A stretch of 54,005 nt of DNA from Emiliania huxleyi CCMP1516 (GCF_000372725.1 NW_005200615.1:85537-139541), one strand, 5' to 3'. Counted from the first letter of the stretch, positions 8,863-19,458 are shown. Translations and numbers: made by a program. The notes: generated from the sequence alone by a model not told the origin.

Positions 8863-10217
8863 ATGCCACCTCTCGAGCCTGAGACGATCGCGATGCTTCT
8901 CGCTGCCGGCCGCCTCCTGCCGCTGGCCGCCGTTTGCTACTGGCTGCTCAAGCCGTCACCGCGTCAGCCGGCGAAACAGCCGCCACCCGGGGTGGACTGG
9001 CGCGCGAGGCCCGGCCTGCACGCCACCGTGAAGGAGAAGGCGCCCGCCACAGGCAAGTCATACCTGGTCATCGGCACGGGCAGCGTGGGACTCATAATCA
9101 TGGAGGCCCTGGTTGAGCGCGGCGAGAAGAAGGTCAAGGGCCTCGACGTCGTCGCACCGCGCCGCGGGGTGGAGGGCGCGACGTTCGCTGTCGGCAACGT
9201 GACTGACTACTCGTCGATCAAGGCGGCTTGCGAAGGCGTCGACGTCGTCTACCTGACGGTCGCGCTCATCCGCTACTACGAGCGGCTCCAGTACCAGTAC
9301 GCCGCGAGTCACGCCGTGAACGTCACCGGGACGGGGAACGTGCTTCGCGCCTGCGCCGAGTGCGGCGTGCAGGTGCTGGTGCAGACGTCGACATCGAACG
9401 TCTGCGTTGCGCCCGCGCTCGTGAGCACCTCGATGGACGAGAGTTCGGAGCTGGTGGGCCCGCAGAACTCGCCAAACCACTACGGCTGGACCAAGGCGCA
9501 GGCGGAGACGATGGTGCTCGCCGCCAACGGGGCGCCTCTCGAGCCCGCGGCGCGCGGCGCGCTTCAGACCGTCGCCGTGCGGCCGTGCTCTGGGATCTTC
9601 GGGCTGCAGGACAACTTCATGACGGAGAAGTGGCTCGAGCTGGGCCAGGTGCAGATCATCCCCATCTCTCCCCATATCTCCCCATATCTCCCCATATCTC
9701 CCCAGATCTCGTGTCACAGGTGCAGATCATGCTGCCGGAGCCTCTGATCGACTACGTCTACAACGAGAACGTCGCCTACGCCCACCTGCTCGCCGAGGCG
9801 GCCCTGCACGCCGAGCGCGCCAAGCCGCCGCCGCAGCGGCGCGTCGGCGGCGAGGCGTTCTGCATCACCAACGGCGAGCCGCTTCGGGCGGCCGATTTCC
9901 ACGACGCGGTCGGGCACTACTACGAGCGGCAGACGGGCGGCGCCTTCAAGCAGACGTACCTGCCTCGCAGGCTGATGATGGCGCTGGGGTACGCGGTGGA
10001 GCTTGTGCAGCGCGCCACGCGCGGCCGCGTCACGGGCGATCTCGCGCTCCTCACGCCGGCGATGTTTGCGGTCGCCTCGCTCACGTACGCCTTCTCGTCG
10101 GCGAAGGCGAAGGAGCGCCTCGGGTACGAGCCGCTGTACACGCTGCACGAGGCGCTGCAGCGGACGGTCTACCTCTGGCACACGCACAGGGCGGGCGTCG
10201 CAGGCGCGAAGAAGTGA
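8863..10217 (+). CDS. 3beta-HSD/NSDHL-like SDR dehydrogenase, copy A
   Basis: Two exons, 8863-9648 and 9720-10217, give 427 residues. The intron 9649-9719 is 71 bp, GT-AG. Residues about 10-30 form a membrane anchor (IAMLLAAGRLLPLAAVCYWLL). The Rossmann dinucleotide motif is at 71-76 (GTGSVG, a variant of GGxGFxG), and the catalytic Y207-x3-K211 is in NHYGWTK with the preceding TSTSNV Ser/Thr. The C-terminus has a helical region (RLMMALGYAVELVQ). The family oxidises 3beta-hydroxysteroids or sterol-4alpha-carboxylates at the ER membrane with NAD(P). The intron is flanked by the 14-mer CAGGTGCAGATCAT and filled with CTCCCCATAT units. Frame, stop and motif all support the model. The substrate is inferred only at family level. 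Confidence 0.9.
9665..9711 (+). repeat. CTCCCCATAT minisatellite in the dehydrogenase intron
   Basis: About four to five 10-bp units inside intron 9649-9719; the identical block is at 14858-14904 in copy B. The same unit occurs in introns of the ABC1 kinase, acyl-CoA synthetase and glycosyltransferase genes. Confidence 0.9.
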
Positions 10218-10850
10218 GGGACGGGGCGCTGCTTCACATCGACATATCTGAGACCGTTGCGGCACGCAGCCAGAGCCCGAGACGCCAGAGCGCAGAGCCA
10301 GAGCGGCCAGCGCGACGGCATGTTTTTGACTCTACGCACTGCGATTGTGTCTCGCGCTCTCGCGCGTCTCTTGAGACTTGACCAAAAGTAACGATTATCG
10401 TATATCGTTTTTGATACATCTAGATATTTGAAATTTCAGTCGCGCGAGAGAACCGAGGATCGCCGACGCGAGAATGGAGAAACTTCAGTCGAGAATGGAG
10501 AAATTCTCTGATCGGTAGTTGGCATTTACAACTATTCACACAGGCACTACACCGTGTCCCTCTGTGTATCGTGGCGGACTGTCCGACGCGTCGTCATCGG
10601 CTAAGGTGACCACGACGCTGGGGCCCCTGCCTGCCTGAACACCGACGCCACCCCCTATATCCCCTAATGTACGAACCTGTACTGCTCGCGACGCGCTGTG
10701 GAATAAAGGGTTCGCACTGCGCACACGTCCGCATCCGCCATCACGCCTGCGTGCCGACGTCCTCGAGGGTGGCGGGCGCAGTCGGGCTCTTGTGCAGCGG
10801 CACGCCCGGAAGTTTGCCCGACCTCGGCGCCGAGGAGTTCGAGCGGGGCA
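10218..10850. other. Dehydrogenase 3' flank
   Basis: No gene is supported. The AT-richer part (10380-10440, ATTATCGTATATCG, TTGATACATCTAGATATTTG) is consistent with a 3' UTR/termination zone. The span is shared with 15411-16050, with most indels between 10455 and 10510. Confidence 0.5.
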
Positions 10851-12572
10851 TCACCTGCGAGGCGCAGGGCAGGCGCGGCGCGATGAGGTCGGCCGACGCA
10901 GGGCGGCACAGCGCAGGCGCGGGGCGACGGAGGCCGGCGGAGCGCGGAGCAGGGAGGAGCAGGGCGGAGCAGGGCGGAGCAGGGCGGAGCAGGGCGGGGG
11001 AGGCGTGGGGCAGTTGTCACGCACCGTCGAGGTTCGCACCCGCTGCCGGCGCGGCGCCTCGATGCAGATCGCGCCCTCGACGTAGCCGTGCGGCGTGCGC
11101 ATGCTCATGCTCACCGAGCGCACCATGGGCACGGCCGACGGCGGCGGCGCGGCGCCGCCCGCGCCGGTCGCCCAGGCGGCCGCGGATCCCGTGGCGCCGC
11201 AGATGCCATCGTTGATGGCGGTGCATTTGCCGAGGATCCAATCCGACTTGGCACGCCTGATTTCGAGCTGCACGCGTGAGCGCGCCTGTCGATATCGAGC
11301 GGCAGCGTCCGCCGTCGGTTGCCGCTGATGAGCGTTGAAGGTGGCGTTGCGGTTCGCGATGGCGGCACGCAAAACGCCCTCCTTCGCCGCAAACCACAGC
11401 GGCGCAGGCCGCTCACGCTTGGGGAGCGTCTCGGCAGCGGTCTTTTCCACCGCCTTGGCCAGTGTTGAGTACGATACGGCCGAGGCGTCGGATGTGCCGA
11501 GGCTCGTCACCACATCCGTAGCGAACTGGACCGCCTGGTCCTGGTTCAGCAACGGTGCGGTGTCGAGTCGAGCGAGCTGAGCACGCGGCTCCAGTTTGCG
11601 TCGAAGCCGCACTGTGAAGCGCAGCTTGCAGAAGACAGCACTGTGGTCGCTGTCGATCAACTGTCCACAGCATGCCCCGGCGTCTGTGAATCTCTTCAAG
11701 TCGCATCGAGAGATCATGATGTGATCCAGCTGCTTCTGCAGCTTACTGCACGGGTGCAGCCACGTCCCGTAAAACGGCTTCTTGAAGAACGAGGACAGTG
11801 CAGCAAGGTCGTGCAGCTCCATAAACGAGCGCAGGCGGCGCCCAGAGTCATTGAGAAAGTCGATACCATGAGAACCGACCGCACCGTAGTTGACATTTTG
11901 GCCGCCAAGGCAGCCGCGTCCGATGCTCGCGTTAGTGTCAGCACAAACAATCACAATGTCGCCGGACTGCCGTCGCGAGAGCACACAGGCGAGAGCGGTC
12001 TCATATTCGTCCTTTTCGGTGTCCGGGGCTGTCGAGATAGGCGCATACGACGCCACTTGAAACAGTCCCTGCTTCCTGCCAGCCGAATCTTCAACCTCCA
12101 TACGCACTGCGATAACCCGCGGGCCTACGTCGTTGTGCACAACGGCTCCAGCTGCTCGCCACGCAGCGACAGCCAGTGGCGAGAGCAGGATGCCGACTCC
12201 TTTTGAGCCGCGTCCGTTCTGTACAGCGGGTGCAGCGCCGAGGAAGACGAAGCCGTCCTCCTCAATCTCCTCCAGGCCCGTTCTCCACGTCTCCTGCAGC
12301 CCGGCAGAGAAGCCTGAGCGGTGTCGGAGAGCGTCGATAGCCTCGGTGAGAGCGCTGTCGGTCTTGAGCCCACGTGCGTTCTGCGAGTAGATGACATGAG
12401 TTGGGATCTTCCACCGCTGCACCCTCTGTGCACGCCCGTGGTGGACGCCAGGTGCCCGGCCGCAGCCGGGCTGGAGACGAGGCCCTCGCTTTCCAGACGA
12501 GCGACACTCGTGGGGTGTAGTGGCGTTGCTGAAGCGACCAGGACCGTCAGACGGCCTCAAGTGCGCTTGCAT
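10851..12572 (-). mobile_element. LINE-type endonuclease ORF joined in frame to a duplicated host gene end
   Basis: A 573-residue open frame. Residues about 58-330 are an endonuclease/exonuclease/phosphatase fold as in non-LTR retrotransposons: YSQNARGL near the start, LQETW, GVGILLS, VIVCADTNASIG, and a C-terminal QLDHIMIS followed by DSDHSAV (the SDH active-site motif). The linker that normally precedes reverse transcriptase follows, up to GKCTAINDGICGATG. No reverse transcriptase motif is present. At about 11166 the frame passes without a stop into the C-terminal sequence of the host gene duplicated at 16.05-16.4 kb (PMVRSVSMSMRTPHGYVEG). A retroelement normally keeps its 3' end, so loss of the RT half points to later recombination at the duplication breakpoint. 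Expression is unknown, and the first 50 residues may be untranslated. Confidence 0.8.
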
Positions 12573-13149
12573 ATGGCAGCGCCACCCCCGCCGACGCGCT
12601 AGCAGCGCGCAGCCTCCATGCCGCTCAAAAGAGGCGTGTGAGAGAGAGATTTTTATTCTCTCTCTAGCGTGTGTGTGCGTGAGGCGGCATGAAGGTCGCT
12701 GCGAGAATTGGCGAGAAACTGTGCGAGGAGAGATAGGAAGAGGTCAACGCCCGAGGGTGGGTGACGGCTAGCACCACACTCCTCTCCTTAAAATCCCTGT
12801 GTGTGGTGGCGGCTTGTCGGCCTCACCACCTCCCTCCCTTGTTTCTGTTTTCTTTCTTTCTTTCATGGCTCGGCACCCCCTACAGTTAGGTGTGAGCACA
12901 CACACACACAGTACTAGCTATAGCAGAGTGCACACCTGGCGAAATGCCGGCTGGCGTCGCGAAGGCATGTCAGTGATGTGCCCCGCCTGCCGCGCTCACT
13001 CCCCTCCCACCTTTCCAGCCAGCTGCCAGGAAATCAATCAAATAAATAAATAAATAAAAACGGTCAAACTCTGAGACGAGATGGGATTTAGGGACATGTA
13101 TCCCCGCCCTGCACGATCTTGGTGTGAGGGATCTTCAATCCGTGTCCCC
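12573..13149. other. Gene-free stretch with short simple repeats
   Basis: Contains GAGAGAGATTTTTATTCTCTCTC (a near-palindromic GA/CT block at 12640-12665), a TTTC run near 12850, a short CA run near 12900 and AAATAAATAAATAA at 13040. No coding sequence is recognised. Confidence 0.5.
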
Positions 13150-13560
13150 TCACCCCTCGTCACAACCCGACACGGAAGAGCGGCAAGAGTTGGGGCTGCG
13201 GCTACGGCTGCGGCTATGAGAGGGGCCGGGGTCGCGGGAGAGCCGCTGCGCCGCGTGGACGCGCCTACACCGCTCTTGCTCCGCTCGCCACCTCTCGCAA
13301 AGGTCCAAAGCCATAGCCACCACCTCCTCCGGCAAGTCCTTTCGCCGTATCTCGCCGTCCCTCCACGCCTGGAAGAGCTCGTCGTCATAGCCGTATTGCA
13401 TCACAGCCTGCTGAACTGCGTCGTGTACGACCCCTGCCGTCCTATCCTGCGCCTCAGCGTCGGAAAAGTCGAACTCGGAGTCATACTCGGAAGCAGGCAC
13501 AGACGGCCGCGGTGATTTGGCATCTACAGCAGCGGCGAAGTGAGCGTGTTTGTGGTGTTG
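13150..13560 (-). CDS. Unassigned coding segment (acidic N-part, basic RS-like tail)
   Basis: An open minus-strand frame with protein-like composition: an acidic stretch EYDSEFDFSDAEAQD, an amphipathic middle ending FQAWRDGEIRRKDLP and EEVVAMALDLCERWRAEQERC, then an Arg/Ser-rich tail (SHSRSRSRSP). No ATG lies close upstream in frame, so it is probably an internal or 3' exon. The span given is the open frame, not a proven exon. I do not recognise the family. Confidence 0.35.
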   Translation of the reverse strand, partial: QHHKHAHFAAAVDAKSPRPSVPASEYDSEFDFSDAEAQDRTAGVVHDAVQQAVMQYGYDDELFQAWRDGEIRRKDLPEEVVAMALDLCERWRAEQERCRRVHAAQRLSRDPGPSHSRSRSRSPNSCRSSVSGCDEG

Positions 13561-13699
13561 GTGTGGCGTCTGAGCTTGGATCTGTGACTAAAGCCGGTTA
13601 CCACTGATGGATCCCCACCCGAATAACACACAGTGAGCGCCCCAGCGCTTCACTACGCCCTCCGCGCGAAATCGCTAGTGGTGCTTTGTGGTAGTATAT

Positions 13700-13888
13700 T
13701 ATACTTTTGAGTAGTATGGGTACGGTGCCCGAGACCGGCTGCGGTGGGGCACTGCCCTCCTTGGCCTGCTGCCGCTCCCTGTCCCTCTCCCACTGGGACT
13801 GGGGCTGGACAATGAACTGCTTGCCCATGGGCGTCGGGTTGACGCTGAAGCTCCACCAGTTGCGCTCCACGGCGAGCTGCGAAATCAA
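13700..13888 (-). CDS. Unassigned exon-like segment
   Basis: The minus-strand frame reads LAVERNWWSFSVNPTPMGKQ and then a Gln/Arg-rich segment (QPQSQWERDRERQQAKEG). This composition is more protein-like than the other frames. It may belong to the same gene as 13150-13560. It lies just left of the duplication breakpoint at 14025, so its upstream exons may have been lost or displaced. No family is recognised. Confidence 0.3.
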
Positions 13889-14055
13889 TCAAGCAAGAGC
13901 TTCAACGATTCAATTTAACTGACTCGATGCTTCAACCAATGATTCAACAACTGGCTGCGCCTCGCGTGTTTCAAACTTTGTTACAACCCAGTCAGAATAG
14001 GGTCAATTCGGGGTACCCGGTAGACCCTCTGCGGCTCCCGCCGACCCTTCCCGAC

Positions 14056-15410
14056 ATGCCACCTCTCGAGCCTGAGACGATCGCGATGCTTCTCGCTGCC
14101 GGCCGCCTCCTGCCGCTGGCCGCCGTTTGCTACTGGCTGCTCAAGCCGTCACCGCGTCAGCCGGCGAAACAGCCGCCACCCGGGGTGGACTGGCGCGCGA
14201 GGCCCGGCCTGCACGCCACCGTGAAGGAGAAGGCGCCCGCCACAGGCAAGTCATACCTGGTCATCGGCACGGGCAGCGTGGGACTCATAATCATGGAGGC
14301 CCTGGTTGAGCGCGGCGAGAAGAAGGTCAAGGGCCTCGACGTCGTCGCACCGCGCCGCGGGGTGGAGGGCGCGACGTTCGCTGTCGGCAACGTGACTGAC
14401 TACTCGTCGATCAAGGCGGCTTGCGAAGGCGTCGACGTCGTCTACCTGACGGTCGCGCTCATCCGCTACTACGAGCGGCTCCAGTACCAGTACGCCGCGA
14501 GTCACGCCGTGAACGTCACCGGGACGGGGAACGTGCTTCGCGCCTGCGCCGAGTGCGGCGTGCAGGTGCTGGTGCAGACGTCGACATCGAACGTCTGCGT
14601 TGCGCCCGCGCTCGTGAGCACCTCGATGGACGAGAGTTCGGAGCTGGTGGGCCCGCAGAACTCGCCAAACCACTACGGCTGGACCAAGGCGCAGGCGGAG
14701 ACGATGGTGCTCGCCGCCAACGGGGCGCCTCTCGAGCCCGCGGCGCGCGGCGCGCTTCAGACTGTCGCCGTGCGGCCGTGCTCTGGGATCTTCGGGCTGC
14801 AGGACAACTTCATGACGGAGAAGTGGCTCGAGCTGGGCCAGGTGCAGATCATCCCCATCTCTCCCCATATCTCCCCATATCTCCCCATATCTCCCCAGAT
14901 CTCGTGTCACAGGTGCAGATCATGCTGCCGGAGCCTCTGATCGACTACGTCTACAACGAGAACGTCGCCTACGCCCACCTGCTCGCCGAGGCGGCCCTGC
15001 ACGCCGAGCGCGCCAAGCCGCCGCCGCAGCGGCGCGTCGGCGGCGAGGCGTTCTGCATCACCAACGGCGAGCCGCTGCGGGCGGCCGATTTCCACGACGC
15101 GGTCGGGCACTACTACGAGCGGCAGACGGGCGGCGCCTTCAAGCAGACGTACCTGCCTCGCAGGCTGATGATGGCGCTGGGGTACGCGGTGGAGCTTGTG
15201 CAGCGCGCCACGCGCGGCCGCGTCACGGGCGATCTCGCGCTCCTCACGCCGGCGATGTTTGCGGTCGCCTCGCTCACGTACGCCTTCTCGTCGGCGAAGG
15301 CGAAGGAGCGCCTCGGGTACGAGCCGCTGTACACGCTGCACGAGGCGCTGCAGCGGACGGTCTACCTCTGGCACACGCACAGGGCGGGCGTCGCAGGCGC
15401 GAAGAAGTGA
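14056..15410 (+). CDS. 3beta-HSD/NSDHL-like SDR dehydrogenase, copy B
   Basis: Exons 14056-14841 and 14913-15410 encode a 427-residue protein identical, as far as I can see, to copy A, with the same GTGSVG and YGWTK motifs and the same 71-bp minisatellite intron (14842-14912). The duplication starts only about 31 bp upstream of the ATG, so this copy has a different promoter. An in-frame ATG at 13927 would add 43 residues (starting MLQPMIQQL). Whether that extension is used cannot be told from sequence. Both copies keep intact frames, so neither is an obvious pseudogene; the duplication is recent. Confidence 0.88.
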
Positions 15411-16050
15411 GGGACGGGGCGCTGCTTCACATCGACATATCTGAGACCGTTGCGGCACGCAGCCAGAGCCCCAGACGCCAGAGCGCAGAGCCAGAGCGGC
15501 CAGCGCGACGGCATGTTTTTGACTCTACGCACTGCGATTGTGTCTCGCGCTCTCGCGCGTCTCTTGAGACTTGACCAAAAGTAACGATTATCGTATATCG
15601 TTTTTGATACATCTAGATATTTGAAATTTCAGTCGCGCGAGAGAACCGAGATCGCCGAGAATCTATGGAGATCCGAGAAACTTCAGTCGATAATGGAGAA
15701 ATTCTCTGATCGGGGTAGTTGGCATTTACAACTATTCACACAGGCACTACACCGTGTCCCTCTGTGTATCGTGGCGGACTGTCCGACGCGTCGTCATCGG
15801 CTAAGGTGACCACGACGCTGGGGCCCCTGCCTGCCTGAACACTGACGCCACCCTCTAGATCCCCTAATGTACGAACCTGTACTGCTCGCGACGCGCTGTG
15901 GAATAAAGGGTTCGCACTGCGCACACGTCCGCATCCGCCATCACGCCTGCGTGCCGACGTCCTCGAGGGTGGCGGGCGCAGTCGGGCTCTTGTGCAGCGG
16001 CACGCCCGGAAGTTTGCCCGACCTCGGCGCCGAGGAGTTCGAGCGGGGCA
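15411..16050. other. Dehydrogenase copy B 3' flank
   Basis: Duplicate of 10218-10850 with small indels near 15645-15720. No gene is supported. Confidence 0.5.
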
Positions 16051-17085
16051 TCACCTGCGAGGCGCAGGGCAGGCGCGGCGCGATGAGGTCGGCCGACGCA
16101 GGGCGGCACAGCGCAGGCGCGGGGCGACGGAGGCCGGCGGAGCGCGGAGCAGGGAGGAGCAGGGCGGAGCAGGGCGGAGCAGGGCGGAGCAGGGCGGGGG
16201 AGGCGTGGGGCAGTTGTCACGCACCGTCGAGGTTCGCACCCGCTGCCGGCGCGGCGCCTCGATGCAGATCGCGCCCTCGACGTAGCCGTGCGGCGTGCGC
16301 ATGCTCATGCTCACCGAGCGCACCATGGGCACGGCCGACGGCGGCGGCGCGGCGCCGCCCGCGCCGCCCCCGCCGCCGCCCGCGCCGCCCACGCCGCCCA
16401 CGCCGCCCGCGCCTGCCGCGCCGTCCGCCGCAGGGGAAGCGTCCGCCGCCCCGCCGGCGGCACTCACATTCTGCAGGCGCGGCGCGGCATTCTCCGGGAG
16501 GTCCGCGGAGAGGCTGCGCTTGCCCATCGACGCGGAGCCCGCGCCCTGGCTCTCCACCGACATCGGCGTCGGTTCCTGCTGCGGCGGCGGCGACGCCTCG
16601 CTCTCCGGCGCAGCCGGCGCCGCGGGCGCGGAGTGCTGGTCCGTGTCGGAGGGTCGCTTGGCGGGCGGCCGCTCGCCGAGCGAGTCTCGCTGCTCGAGCT
16701 GCTGGCGCAGATTTGCGACGGCCCGGCGGAGCGACTGCAGCTCCGCCTCGTGCGCCGGCGCCGCGTCGGACGCTGACCGCTTTGCGAGCAGACGCGAGAG
16801 CTTGACTGTCGTGCGCTGGTGCTGCGGCGGCGGGGCAACGCGGCGCACGTTGGCGCGGGGAGTGTGCGGGCGAGTGGGCCACGGGCCGGTGCGAGCGCAC
16901 ACCTCCCTCTTCTCCATCGCGAGCTGGCTCTCGAGCTGCTCGGCGCGTCTCGCCACATCCTGCCGCTGCCCCTCGACATCGATGAGCTTGCGCTTGAGCG
17001 CGCGTACCATCTCCGTCAGCGTGACCCCCTCGGGCGCCTCGGACGGCGCGTCCGCCGCGGGAGGAGGCGAGGTGCTCTTTGCCAC
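16051..17085 (-). CDS. Coiled-coil, Pro/Gly/Ala-rich protein (5' end reaches the assembly gap)
   Basis: The minus-strand frame is open from the N gap to a stop at 16051. It contains a heptad-like coiled coil (VRALKRKLIDVEGQRQDVAR and RAEQLESQLAMEKREV), a probable intron in the CARTGPWPTRPHTPR stretch, a second helical segment (AELQSLRRAVANLRQQLEQR), then Ser/Pro/Ala/Gly-rich sequence and a conserved-looking end (VPMVRSVSMSMRTPHGYVEG). The 17085 end is only the limit of the open frame near the gap: no ATG is there, the nearest in-frame ATG being in LTEMVRALKRK. The terminal poly-Pro/Cys tail over 16051-16200 comes from a GGAGCAGGGC minisatellite and may be untranslated. The family is not recognised. 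It is the intact counterpart of the tail fused to the endonuclease ORF at 11 kb. Confidence 0.5.
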   Translation of the reverse strand: MAKSTSPPPAADAPSEAPEGVTLTEMVRALKRKLIDVEGQRQDVARRAEQLESQLAMEKREVCARTGPWPTRPHTPRANVRRVAPPPQHQRTTVKLSRLLAKRSASDAAPAHEAELQSLRRAVANLRQQLEQRDSLGERPPAKRPSDTDQHSAPAAPAAPESEASPPPQQEPTPMSVESQGAGSASMGKRSLSADLPENAAPRLQNVSAAGGAADASPAADGAAGAGGVGGVGGAGGGGGGAGGAAPPPSAVPMVRSVSMSMRTPHGYVEGAICIEAPRRQRVRTSTVRDNCPTPPPPCSALLRPAPPCSSLLRAPPASVAPRLRCAALRRPTSSRRACPAPRR

Positions 17086-17165
17086 TGGCGGCTCGCCGCC
17101 GCTGCTCGCGGCGGCGGCCGGAGGAGGCCCTCGCGACGGGGCCCTCGCGTGCCTGACCGCAAACA

Positions 17166-17265
17166 NNNNNNNNNNNNNNNNNNNNNNNNNNNNNNNNNNN
17201 NNNNNNNNNNNNNNNNNNNNNNNNNNNNNNNNNNNNNNNNNNNNNNNNNNNNNNNNNNNNNNNNN
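17166..17265. other. Assembly gap, 100 N
   Basis: Exactly 100 N, so real length is probably unknown. It is followed by a GA run and a GT run, a likely cause of the break. Any frame drawn across it is meaningless. Confidence 1.
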
Positions 17266-17639
17266 AGAGAGAGAGAGAGAGAGAGTGAGAGAGATTGTGT
17301 GTGTGTGTACACAGGTCCCCCCGTTGGCCTTCCAGCCCTCCTGATCTGTTTCCCCCCATCCCCAGGGGCCAGGGCCTCCATCCAGGGCTCAACTCCTTTC
17401 ATATGCCAGGGTGGCGCAGCGCGCCCTTTGGGGGCAGAGCGCCAATGAATGCCATTTCCATTTTCCCACGAGAGTCGAGACTCGAGAGTGTGTGTCTCGG
17501 GTCTCTCGCGCCTTGAAGCCGGGCCTTGAGGGGGGGGGGGGGGGGGCTCTGGGGGGGCGCGGGGGCCCCCAGAGGCACACCGTGCGCCGCGCCGCAGTGC
17601 GGAAACGGGGCTCCGGCTCCGCTCGGATATAGGGATATA

Positions 17640-18641
17640 GGCTCAAACGCCTCGTGCTCGTAGGTCTTCGTGAGAACGAGGATGCGAGCGAGCCATCAAA
17701 AGTGCTGCCGTCGTCGACGACATACATCCGCCCGTTGGAGAAGCAGAAAGCAGACGGAGACTGCACTCCATCGACAAGCACCTCGCGCAGGTACTCGCCA
17801 TCGAGGGACGTGGAAGCAGTTGTACAACTCGTCGTGCACAGAGTCCATCACGAAGAGCTCGTTGGCGAACACAGCCAAGTCACGGACGTTCTCCAAACGA
17901 TCGGCGCCGAGTCGGAACCGCTCCTCGAGCGTCAGAGGGTCATAAGAGGCCACGTACTCCTGGCACCCTGCATCCATTACGTTGGCAAAGAGCGTGCCGT
18001 CGGGCGCAGCAGCGACGGCAAAACAGCGCTCGCCCACCTCTGCTAGCGTGAGCAGCGCTCCATCGTCGGTTAGCTGCAGGCGACGAAGCCCGTCGACTCG
18101 TACAACCCGAGCTCCGTTGCAAAGAAACTGCTCTCGCGATCACGTGCAATGGACCGCAGCACCTGGAAGCGAAACGCGGTCGAGGAGAAGCAAGCGCGTA
18201 GTGCTGTCGTTGACCGCGCTGACGTATAGCCTCTCCCCATCCGGCTGCACCGCCAAATCAAGGATCTCTGCGATATTCTCCAGCGGCGGCGGCGGCGTCG
18301 GCGCCGGCCGCAGCCGGGCCGCCGAGCGACGGTGGCCTTCCAAGCGCCCCAGCTTTCTACAGGAGCGACGATTGTGGCACCGGTGGCAGCGACGGCCGGG
18401 CCCACGCCGAGCCTTTCTTGGCCGCGGCAACATCCTCAAGCCCCAGCTTTCCGACGATGACGGGCGCCAGGTCGGGCGAGAGCAGCACCTTTGAGAGCGC
18501 CCACTCTGGCGTCGGAGCGTGCACCGCGATGCGGCGGTCGGCCTCGTTGCGCAGCGCCAGGCTGGCGGCGGCAGCTTGTGCTGCAAACTCTACGAGCTCC
18601 TCGTGCGGCAGCCTCTTCAGGCGGAGGGCGAGGCGATCCAT
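17640..18641 (-). pseudogene. NHL/beta-propeller protein with several frameshifts
   Basis: The N-terminus from ATG 18641 (MDRLALRLKRLPHEELVEFA, then ALSKVLLSPDLAPVIVGKL and GLEDVAAAK) is a helical module that precedes propellers in algal families. Propeller blades follow in different frames: LDLAVQPDGERLYVSAVND; DRESSFFATELG; LRRLQLTDDGALLTLAEVG with ERCFAVAAAPDGTLFANV; NVRDLAVFANELFVMDSVHD; and LREVLVDGVQSPSAFCFSNG with RMYVVDDGSTF. At least four frame changes are needed over 1 kb, none with a convincing intron, so the copy appears decayed. Assembly errors next to the gap are the alternative. The blade pattern (xxDLAVxxDGxLFVxD) is diagnostic of NHL-type repeats. Confidence 0.7.
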
Positions 18642-19458
18642 CGACCAGCGCGGCGAGGCCGGCGGTGAGGAGTCAGCCGAAGCGAGGGAGCCTTGGTTTG
18701 GACTTTCTGCGGGGTATGGTAACCTGGGTGCCTCTGTGGTATGGGCACCCCCCGCTCGAACACCCGCTCGAACAGCTTCCCAAGGACCGGCGGGGGGCCG
18801 CTCCTCAATGCCTCCCTTCACGCTCTGGCTCGCCCCGCCGCCGCGGCGGATCATCACCGACGGCGCACAGCGTCCACAGTCGGCCGTCGCGCCGGCGCAT
18901 TCGGCTGAGCAGCAGGCTCCCGCGCCGCGGGCGGCGGCAGCATGGCTTCTCGGCTTCAACCACGGTGCGCTGGGCCTGGGCTACCAGTTGGAGAACTTTG
19001 GCTAAAAGTGCTAGTGAGCTGTGCAAATACTCGTGGAGTGGCGACTTTTATAGTGGCATTACGTGATCAACAAAGTACGTTATTTGTCGGGTTCCGTGTC
19101 TGGTTGGCGACAGAGTAAAGTTCACCTTAGAAAGCATCCCCAGGTTTACATCCGCTACTCGGCCATACTCAGTGCTACTCCCACATGATCAGTGCTCTGT
19201 CACCGCACGTCTCGACTTGCGACAAGGCACTCGCGAGGCACAACACGGTGCGCGCCAGGATGCGCGTCTCTCGTCGTGAGAGAGAGTGCAAAGAGAAGAG
19301 AGTGCCGGTGCAGCTGCACTGGTCCGTCTATCTGCCCCTCCCCAACATGTGGGCGGCGCGAAGCGCGAAGCCAAGCGGGCAGAGGGAGGAGCACGAGACC
19401 GCAGAGTGAACCGCCGGGGCGGGCGCCTGGAGCGGCTGCCGGCTCCGCTGATCGCGCA
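18642..19458. other. Spacer between propeller pseudogene and secreted protein gene
   Basis: The frame upstream of 18641 stays open to about 18959 but reads as low-complexity Ala/Gly/Pro sequence with no domain. The AT-richer part 19020-19200 contains CTTTTATAGTGG. No gene is called. Confidence 0.4.

Larger units (their letters stand above)
8832..11166. repeat. Segmental duplication, copy A
   Basis: Nearly identical to 14025-16366. The offset is 5193 bp through the dehydrogenase gene and 5200 bp after small indels near 10455-10510. It contains the whole dehydrogenase gene and the 3' part of a minus-strand gene. At 11166 the copies diverge abruptly: here into retroelement-like sequence, in copy B into the rest of the host gene. 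Confidence 0.95.
14025..16366. repeat. Segmental duplication, copy B
   Basis: Counterpart of 8832-11166. Differences in the dehydrogenase coding region seen by eye are few and synonymous (for example 9572/14765 and 9887/15080). The upstream flank is unrelated to that of copy A. Confidence 0.95.

Noticed and set aside
10851..12572. Complete non-LTR retrotransposon
   Set aside because: No reverse transcriptase motif, no 3' tail and no target-site duplication could be found; only the endonuclease and part of the linker are present.
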